Positions 1 through 4,415 of a DNA stretch of 7,279 nt are shown here, piece by piece. Position numbers and translations under genes: made by a program. The stretch comes from an uncultured Clostridia bacterium (GTDB lineage Bacteria; Bacillota; Clostridia; Peptostreptococcales; Anaerovoracaceae): assembly GCA_934255435.1 (NCBI GenBank), contig CAKQNZ010000107.1, positions 1 to 7,279 of the forward strand, given 5' to 3'. Every line of letters begins with the position of its first letter. The stretch's first letter is position 1. The notes under the pieces were generated by a model, which was not told the origin of the DNA, did no database searches, and saw only the letters and a program-made list of their open reading frames with translations.

Positions 1-508
1 GGATAGGCATGTCCAGCGGAGCGATCCTGATTATCGTGTCCTTCAGTTCGCTGGTGGAACGGTCGGATGTGATGAAACCTGAACCTGCAAAGACCTCTTC
101 ACGCAGACTTTCTATCTCGGCATCTCGGCTATCTATCGTATTCAGCAGCTGATTCACCGCTTTCACGTCTTTTGATGTGCTGATGACCAGTGAAATATTG
201 CCATCATTATCGAACACAGGGACGCCGGTAGCCAGTATCTTGCGGCCGTCCTTGAGTTTCTGCACTACGCTTACGGGTTCTTTTTTTTCAAGAACATGCA
301 GTGTGCTGCTGTCTGAAAACAAACCTTCACTGACAAGATCACGGACGTTACGACCGAGAAGGTCCCCGGCTTCTATACAGTTGACCTCCACTGAAGCCGG
401 ATTCACGAAAATTATATTGCCGTCACCGTCACATACGAAGATCTCTTCACCCAGCTGTTCTATAATCGTCTTGTATATGTTAGGGAATCTGATTGACAGA
501 TCATTCAT
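1..508 (-). CDS. PAS-domain transcriptional regulator, probable sigma-54-dependent activator (N-terminal part; runs off left edge)
   Basis: The minus strand is open from an ATG at 508-506 to the window edge (169 codons seen). GGAGG at 521-517 lies 8 bases before the ATG, which supports this start. Residues about 10-115 read as one PAS sensor domain: the stretch EEIFVCDGDGNIIFVNPA near 21-38 is the typical PAS core, followed by LLGRNVRDLV and a closing strand near 104-112 (NISLVIST). Residues about 115-140 are a charged, probably helical linker. Residues 141-169 (GFITSDRSTSELKDTI, then RIAPLDMPI) match the segment just before the Walker A motif in RocR/NtrC-type AAA+ activators, but the ATPase and HTH domains lie outside the window, so the sigma-54 class is an inference. 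No phosphoacceptor receiver domain precedes the PAS, so a small-molecule or redox signal is more likely than a sensor kinase. It is transcribed divergently from the CoA-transferase gene, its most likely target. A PAS-containing sensor kinase is the main alternative. Confidence 0.8.
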   Translation of the reverse strand, partial: MNDLSIRFPNIYKTIIEQLGEEIFVCDGDGNIIFVNPASVEVNCIEAGDLLGRNVRDLVSEGLFSDSSTLHVLEKKEPVSVVQKLKDGRKILATGVPVFDNDGNISLVISTSKDVKAVNQLLNTIDSRDAEIESLREEVFAGSGFITSDRSTSELKDTIIRIAPLDMPI

Positions 509-550
509 TAAAATAGCCTCCGTTATCTTTTCGAATCATAGTCTGTTCCT

Positions 551-578
551 ATTATAAAGGGTTTAATGAAAAAAAGCA
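551..578 (-). promoter_or_regulatory. Candidate sigma-70-type promoter of the regulator gene
   Basis: On the minus strand a perfect -10 box TATAAT lies at 556-551. With a 16-base spacer the -35 position is TGCTTT (578-573), a poor match. The predicted start of transcription, near 544, leaves a leader of about 35 bases containing the GGAGG at 521-517. The -35 region sits inside the first copy of the tandem dyad at 565-580, so a protein bound there would be expected to affect this promoter, as in autoregulation. The weak -35 is the main doubt. Confidence 0.45.
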
Positions 579-602
579 TTAAAAATAATGCGAAAAAGCA
601 TT
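565..602. promoter_or_regulatory. Tandem 16-bp dyad, candidate upstream activator sites
   Basis: AATGAAAAAAAGCATT at 565-580 is repeated as AATGCGAAAAAGCATT at 587-602, with 14 of 16 bases identical. Each copy is an inverted repeat, imperfect in the first (AATG/GCATT) and perfect in the second (AATGC/GCATT). The copies start 22 bp apart, about two helical turns, so two bound dimers would lie on the same DNA face. Between them GCATTA-AAAA-TAATGC (576-591) is also perfectly palindromic. Paired dyads in a divergent region next to an activator gene are the usual arrangement of enhancer-like sites for sigma-54 activators. The binding protein is inferred. Confidence 0.45.
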
Positions 603-618
603 TTTTATTGAATAAAAA
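602..618. promoter_or_regulatory. AT-rich palindrome, operator-like (copy 1)
   Basis: TTTTTATT-G-AATAAAAA is a perfect palindrome with 8-bp arms. Its 13-bp core TTTATT-G-AATAAA recurs with C at the centre at 785-797. Such palindromes arise fairly easily in AT-rich DNA, and the case for an operator rests on the second copy. The binding factor is unknown. Confidence 0.3.
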
Positions 619-620
619 TA

Positions 621-653
621 TGCAGTGGAGCAGGTTTCATTCGTATCACTGCA
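621..653. repeat. Spaced 7-bp inverted repeat TGCAGTG ... CACTGCA
   Basis: TGCAGTG at 621-627 is mirrored by CACTGCA at 647-653 with 19 bases between. The arms are GC-richer than their surroundings, which makes chance less attractive than for the AT palindromes. It could be two half-operators or the stem of a loose hairpin if transcribed. No T-run follows, so it is not an intrinsic terminator. Confidence 0.3.
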
Positions 654-783
654 AAATGCCAGTTTGACGATACAATTTACAGTATATTTTGATTTTGTAA
701 GCATAAAAATTTTTTATATGACTAACACAATTTAAAGACTGTTCAAATCTATGAATAAGTGGTAAAATATATCAGTAAATGTG

Positions 784-798
784 CTTTATTCAATAAAG
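784..798. promoter_or_regulatory. AT-rich palindrome just upstream of the CoA-transferase ribosome site (copy 2)
   Basis: CTTTATT-C-AATAAAG is a perfect palindrome with 7-bp arms. It shares its 13-bp core, except the central base, with the palindrome at 602-618. The centres are 181 bp apart. This copy ends 19 bases before the GGAGG ribosome site of the CoA-transferase gene, a position where a bound repressor could block transcription. It could also fold as a small mRNA hairpin, but a one-base loop makes that unlikely. Confidence 0.35.
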
Positions 799-832
799 TT
801 TTATGTAATATTATTATGGAGGATACATTTTT

Positions 833-2149
833 ATGGACTGGAAAAAACTTTACGAAGAGAAAAAATGCTCAGCTGACGAAGCAGTCAGGAGAATCAAATC
901 AGGTGACCATGTAGTATTCGGACACTGTGTTTCCGAACCGCCTGTACTCGTTGAAGCTATGGTTAGAAACAAGGAACTGTATCACGATGTTACTATAAAC
1001 CATATGGTAAGCCTGGGCAAAGGCGAATATACACTTCCTGAAAACAAAGAACACTTCAGATTTGAAGGATGGTTCGTTGGTGCAGGAACAAGAAAATCAG
1101 TAGCAGAAGGTCATGGAGATTTCGTACCTGTATTCTTCCATGAGATCCCTGAAATGATCAGAAGAGGCATCTTCAAGGTAGACGTTGTCATGGTAATGGT
1201 ATCTAAGCCTGACGAAGATGGTAACTGCTCACTGGGTGTTGCATCCGACTACACTATGCAGGCTATCGAAGCCGCAGACGTTGTACTGGCAGAAGTTAAT
1301 GATCAGGTTCCATATGTATATGGAGAAGACCTTGTTAATATCAAGGATATAGATGCTATCGTTGAGTCATCACATCCACTGGCAGAATCAGCTTCAGGCA
1401 AGATCGGCCCTGCAGAAGAAGCTATCGGTAAATATTGTGCAGAGCTCATCGAAGACGGTGCTACACTGCAGCTCGGTATCGGAGCTATTCCTGACGCTGT
1501 GCTGGCGCAGCTCAAGGGTAAGAAGAACCTGGGCATTCATTCAGAGATGATCGCTGACGGAGTTGTAGATCTGGTAGAAGCCGGAGTCATCAATGGAAGC
1601 GAAAAGACTCTTGATAAGGGCAAGATCATGGTAACATTCCTGATGGGTACAAAGAAACTGTACGACTTCGTAGACAAGAACCCTGATGTAGTCCTCAAGC
1701 CTGTTGACTATGTGAACCATCCTGAAGTAGTTGCTCAGTGTGCTAAGATGGTAAGCATAAACTCATGTATGCAGGTAGACTTCATGGGTCAGGTCGTATC
1801 AGACAGTATCGGAATCAAGCAGTTCTCAGGTGTAGGCGGTCAGGTAGACTTCGTAAGAGGCGCTGCAATGTCACACGACAAGAAGGGTATCGCTATCATC
1901 GCAATGCCTTCAGTAGCAAACAAGAAGGATGGAACTAAGATCTCCAAGATCGTTCCTTACATAGACGAGGGTGCAGCAGTAACTACATCAAGAAACGATG
2001 TTGACTTTATCGTTACCGAATATGGTATTGCACCGCTCAAGGGCAGAAATCTTAAAGACAGAGCAAGGATGCTCATCGAGATAGCTCACCCTGACTTCAG
2101 AGAAGAACTCAAGGCAGCATTCGAAAAAAGATTTAATGTAGCATATTGA
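833..2149 (+). CDS. abfT: 4-hydroxybutyrate-type acetyl-CoA:carboxylate CoA-transferase
   Basis: A complete 438-residue protein of the acetyl-CoA hydrolase/transferase family. It moves CoA from acetyl-CoA (or another acyl-CoA) to a short-chain acid such as 4-hydroxybutyrate or butyrate in the cytoplasm. From memory its length and sequence follow AbfT of Clostridium aminobutyricum closely along the whole chain, from the MDWKK start to the FEKRFN end. The catalytic glutamate is E238 in GIHSEMI, the same number as in AbfT. Other landmarks are the N-terminal domain with AHC-like GHCVSEPP (30-37), the LQLGIGAIPDAV segment (212-223) and the CoA-binding loop QFSGVGGQVDFVRGA (330-344). GGAGG at 818-822 lies 10 bases before the ATG. 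All 14 arginine codons are AGA (12) or AGG (2), and isoleucine is mostly ATC, unlike the ATA-rich genes downstream; this suggests high expression. It stands alone before a terminator, next to the divergent PAS regulator. No 4-hydroxybutyrate dehydrogenase or dehydratase gene is in view, so the true acid substrate is open. Butyryl-CoA:acetate transfer is the main alternative. Confidence 0.9.
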   Translation: MDWKKLYEEKKCSADEAVRRIKSGDHVVFGHCVSEPPVLVEAMVRNKELYHDVTINHMVSLGKGEYTLPENKEHFRFEGWFVGAGTRKSVAEGHGDFVPVFFHEIPEMIRRGIFKVDVVMVMVSKPDEDGNCSLGVASDYTMQAIEAADVVLAEVNDQVPYVYGEDLVNIKDIDAIVESSHPLAESASGKIGPAEEAIGKYCAELIEDGATLQLGIGAIPDAVLAQLKGKKNLGIHSEMIADGVVDLVEAGVINGSEKTLDKGKIMVTFLMGTKKLYDFVDKNPDVVLKPVDYVNHPEVVAQCAKMVSINSCMQVDFMGQVVSDSIGIKQFSGVGGQVDFVRGAAMSHDKKGIAIIAMPSVANKKDGTKISKIVPYIDEGAAVTTSRNDVDFIVTEYGIAPLKGRNLKDRARMLIEIAHPDFREELKAAFEKRFNVAY

Positions 2150-2197
2150 TTTTATTGATCGAAGGTGCTAATATATACAAGAGCATAGCTGAAACAG

Positions 2198-2232
2198 AAA
2201 TTTGCCTAATCCACATTAGGCAAATTTTTGTT
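2198..2232 (+). terminator. Intrinsic terminator after the CoA-transferase gene
   Basis: A perfect 13-bp stem (AAATTTGCCTAAT at 2198-2210, ATTAGGCAAATTT at 2215-2227) closes a four-base CCAC loop and runs into a T-rich tail (TTTTT at 2225-2229, then GTT). It lies 49 bases after the stop codon. Because the arms begin with AAATTT it could also act weakly on the other strand, but no gene reads toward it from the right. It implies the CoA-transferase is a single-gene transcript. Confidence 0.9.
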
Positions 2233-2299
2233 GATATGAGAAAAATATAGTTCGAGATCAAAAGGTAATTTATCATATTGAAACAAGAGGGTTCAGAAA

Positions 2300-3712
2300 A
2301 TGGAGGAGAAAATGCCAGCAGATAAAACAAAATCTATCAATGAGTCAGATAAAATGGGCCAGATGCCTGTAGGAAGACTTATCCTTAGTATGTCGTGGCC
2401 GGCTATACTTTCGATGTTCATCCAGGCATTCTATAACGTAGTGGACAGCTTTTTCGTGTCACTTCTGAGTGAACAGGCCCTTGCTGCCGTCACATATATT
2501 TTCCCTGTACAGATGCTTCTGATTTCTGTGAGTGTGGGAACAGGAGTCGGTATAAACTCGCTCATATCGAGAAGACTTGGTGCAGGGCGTGTTGAAGAAG
2601 CTGATTTTGCTGCCAGTCATGGATACAGGCTTGCATTTTTCAGCTGGGCTTTTTTCGCCCTGATCGGTATATTCCTTTCAGGACCATTCATGAGGCTCAT
2701 GTCTGATACCCCATATATCGTGGACAACGGTATAGACTACATGAGGATAATAACGATACTGTCGCTTTTCTCGATAATACAGATAACTACAGAGAAAATA
2801 CTTCAGGCAACAGGCAATATGAAGATGCCGATGCTGTGCAGCATCATCGGTGCAGCAGTCAATATCGCCTTCGATCCTATCCTTATTTTTGGTATCGGGC
2901 CTTTCCCTGAAATGGGAGTTATAGGCGCAGCAGTGGCTACCGTGTTCGGCCAGTTCGTTTCCATGTGTCTGGGACAGATAATACTGTTCAGAGGCAGTCA
3001 CATTGTTAAAGTCAGACTGCGTGGATGGAAGATGCAGAGCCGTATAATAAAAGACATATATGCCGTAGGAGCACCTGCGATACTGATGCAGTCCATCGCA
3101 TCCATCATGCAGTTCGGTATGAACCTGATACTTGGAGGTCTCAATGAAACTGCAGTAGCTGTTCTGGGAGTCTATGGAAGGCTGCAGTCATTCATATTCA
3201 TGCCGGTATTCGGTCTCAATCAGGGGGTGCTGCCTATCATGGGGTACAATTATGGTGCAAGAAACAGACATCGTCTCATGAGTACATACAAGAAGGGATT
3301 CCTTATAGCATTCTGTATCATGGCATTCGGTTTCATACTGTTCCAGCTTTTCCCGGAGCAGTTCCTGAGTGCATTCAATTCTCAGGGTAGCCAGGCTATG
3401 TATGATATAGGTATACCAGCACTCAGGACCATAAGTATATGTTTCTTTCCGGCATCATTCGGTATCATGACTTCATCTATATTCCAGGCTATGGGACATG
3501 GGTTCTACAGTCTGTGGGGAGCTCTTATCAGGCAGCTCATAGGTGTGCTGCCTATGGCGTGGATATTCTCGCGGATAGCAGGACTTGATCTTGTGTGGTA
3601 TTCGTTCCCTTTGGCAGAGATACTGGGTACGCTATATTTCATCATCGTGCTGAGACATATCTACAGAGTAGAGATAAGAAGACTTGATATAATCGAAGAT
3701 AATACATACTGA
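2300..3712 (+). CDS. MATE-family multidrug/cation-coupled exporter
   Basis: A 470-residue integral membrane protein of the multidrug and toxic compound extrusion family, which exports organic cations or metabolites in exchange for Na+ or H+. About twelve hydrophobic segments fall in two homologous halves. The N half has SMSWPAILSMFIQAFYNVVDS (30-50) and the GVGINSLISRRLGAGR loop (82-97); the C half has NQGVLPIMGYNYGARN (307-322), the matching loop. Length is normal for the family (about 440-480). Two starts are possible. ATG at 2300 has AGAGGG at 2286-2291, 8 bases upstream. An in-frame ATG at 2312 has a stronger GGAGG at 2302-2306, 5 bases upstream. The residues between are not conserved membrane sequence, so 2312 is equally likely. 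The gene follows the terminator at 2198-2232 and so should have its own promoter, which I could not identify. The substrate cannot be read from sequence. Confidence 0.92.
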   Translation: MEEKMPADKTKSINESDKMGQMPVGRLILSMSWPAILSMFIQAFYNVVDSFFVSLLSEQALAAVTYIFPVQMLLISVSVGTGVGINSLISRRLGAGRVEEADFAASHGYRLAFFSWAFFALIGIFLSGPFMRLMSDTPYIVDNGIDYMRIITILSLFSIIQITTEKILQATGNMKMPMLCSIIGAAVNIAFDPILIFGIGPFPEMGVIGAAVATVFGQFVSMCLGQIILFRGSHIVKVRLRGWKMQSRIIKDIYAVGAPAILMQSIASIMQFGMNLILGGLNETAVAVLGVYGRLQSFIFMPVFGLNQGVLPIMGYNYGARNRHRLMSTYKKGFLIAFCIMAFGFILFQLFPEQFLSAFNSQGSQAMYDIGIPALRTISICFFPASFGIMTSSIFQAMGHGFYSLWGALIRQLIGVLPMAWIFSRIAGLDLVWYSFPLAEILGTLYFIIVLRHIYRVEIRRLDIIEDNTY

Positions 3713-3721
3713 TATATCGTG

Positions 3722-4276
3722 CTACAGAGGATATACGATATCTATGTCCTCTCCATATTCGAGCCTGATCTCAGAATCAAGTGCCACGAGATCATAAATA
3801 AGTGGCTCCTGCATGAGCGTTTGCCATGCATCGTAAGTCGCTTCGATAAAGTCCCTGTTAAGGGGTATATTTTCAGAAATAAGAGGGCAGCTGTAAGGAA
3901 GCTGTCCTTTCTGGTATATCAGATAAAAATCTCCGTATTCGTCGATATGAGGGGTCAGTGGGAAAGTTCGGCACTGTATCGGTCTCTGCTTCCTGGGGCA
4001 GCTGCCTTCTGCTTTACATTCGAGAAAGAATACTTTACCGTGCCAGCTGTCGGGAAATTCGTATTCTTCTGCACTGAGACAGCCCCAGTTCAGCCATTCC
4101 TCGTTTCTGGAGAAGAGTTTTTCTTCACCTGGCAGCAGATATATACCCATATCTTCATCTGTACAGTTGCAGCAGGATGCGCCGCAAAGAAGTCCACAGT
4201 CGCTGTCGATGGGTGAAACTTTATCCAATGTCTGGTATATCGTATAAAATTGTTTTTTTGTGATTGAACTTTTCAT
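3722..4276 (-). CDS. YkgJ-like cysteine-cluster protein (probable metal or Fe-S binding)
   Basis: A 184-residue soluble protein of the YkgJ/CxxCxxCC type, whose members carry clustered cysteines thought to bind zinc or an Fe-S centre; the function is not established. Numbering from the ATG at 4276, cysteines are at 27, 31, 35, 36 and 38 (the CGLLCGASCCNC cluster), then 66, 87, 93, 102 (in RPIQCRTFPLTPH, a hallmark of the family) and 130 (PYSCPL). There is no signal peptide or membrane segment. An in-frame TTG at 4291 would add five residues (MYNKI) and has AGGG at 4299-4296 only 4 bases upstream. The ATG at 4276 lacks a good ribosome site but sits where transcription would begin from a TATAAT at 4288-4283. 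Its TAG stop at 3724-3722 lies 9 bases from the MATE stop, so the two genes converge tail to tail. It is divergent from the activase gene; any link with that Fe-S protein is only suggestive. Confidence 0.85.
   Translation of the reverse strand: MKSSITKKQFYTIYQTLDKVSPIDSDCGLLCGASCCNCTDEDMGIYLLPGEEKLFSRNEEWLNWGCLSAEEYEFPDSWHGKVFFLECKAEGSCPRKQRPIQCRTFPLTPHIDEYGDFYLIYQKGQLPYSCPLISENIPLNRDFIEATYDAWQTLMQEPLIYDLVALDSEIRLEYGEDIDIVYPL
3726..3752 (+). other. Hairpin at the tail-to-tail junction of the MATE and cysteine-cluster genes
   Basis: AGAGGATATA at 3726-3735 pairs with TATGTCCTCT at 3743-3752: ten pairs including one U-G wobble, around a seven-base loop. It begins 13 bases after the MATE stop and overlaps the end of the opposing gene. 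No T-run follows on the plus strand, so it may protect or mark the MATE mRNA end rather than be a standard terminator. On the minus strand the wobble becomes an A-C mismatch. Confidence 0.3.
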
Positions 4277-4282
4277 AATCTT

Positions 4283-4311
4283 ATTATACAATATACCCTA
4301 TATTAGATAAA
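4283..4311 (-). promoter_or_regulatory. Candidate promoter of the cysteine-cluster gene, possibly giving a leaderless mRNA
   Basis: On the minus strand TATAAT (4288-4283) is a perfect -10 box. TTTATC at 4311-4306, with a 17-base spacer, is a weak -35. Transcription would begin about 7 bases downstream, near 4276, which is the A of the ATG. If this promoter is used the mRNA would have almost no 5' leader, matching the lack of a ribosome site before that ATG. A TATAAT by chance in this AT-rich gap is possible. Confidence 0.35.
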
Positions 4312-4325
4312 GAACAAATTATTAC

Positions 4326-4338
4326 ATATATATATATA
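4326..4338. repeat. Short AT dinucleotide run in the divergent gap before the activase gene
   Basis: Thirteen bases of alternating A and T lie in the 4277-4415 gap between the divergent cysteine-cluster and activase genes. Alternating AT runs melt and bend easily and may slip in length. It is too short to call phase-variable. No clear promoter for the activase gene was found in this gap; TTGTAC at 4350-4355 with TAAAAA at 4372-4377 is a poor candidate. Confidence 0.5.
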
Positions 4339-4415
4339 CATTGCGGATTTTGTACTGTGTGCAGAAAATAATAAAAATTCGCATAAATTTTCGTAAACAG
4401 AGAGGTAATTTTTAT

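Larger units (their letters stand above)
509..832. other. Divergent intergenic control region between the regulator and CoA-transferase genes
   Basis: This 324-bp, very AT-rich stretch holds no convincing gene. It contains the regulator's TATAAT, a tandem 16-bp dyad (565-602), a palindrome (602-618), a spaced inverted repeat (621-653) and a second palindrome (784-798), listed separately. For the rightward gene the promoter is unclear. TTTACA at 676-681 with TGT plus AAGCAT at 696-704 (17-base spacer) is one weak option. TTCAAA at 742-747 with TAAAAT at 763-768 (15-base spacer) is another. I searched for a sigma-54 -24/-12 element (GG, ten bases, GC) on both strands and found none with both dinucleotides in place. 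Confidence 0.7.

Noticed and set aside
177..557. Plus-strand open frame of 126 codons
   Set aside because: It lies antisense to the PAS regulator, whose domain pattern and ribosome site are convincing. The plus-strand translation is low-complexity Ser/Leu-rich and matches nothing I know.
603..790. Sigma-54 (-24/-12) promoter for the CoA-transferase
   Set aside because: GG pairs at 627-628, 633-634 and 761-762 have no GC eleven bases on, and GC pairs at 651-652, 658-659, 701-702 and 783-784 have no GG at the matching upstream place.
833..2149. Butyryl-CoA:acetate CoA-transferase (but) of the Roseburia/Faecalibacterium type
   Set aside because: The N-terminal sequence and exact 438-residue length follow the 4-hydroxybutyrate enzyme, not the But type as I remember it, though substrate overlap is possible.
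3719..4216. Plus-strand open frame of 165 codons
   Set aside because: It is the antisense shadow of the cysteine-cluster gene, which has a recognisable family pattern; no ribosome site precedes the plus-strand frame.
4277..4415. Riboswitch or attenuator before the activase gene
   Set aside because: The 139-bp gap is AT-rich with no strong paired stems, no T-run terminator and no conserved riboswitch core that I recognise.
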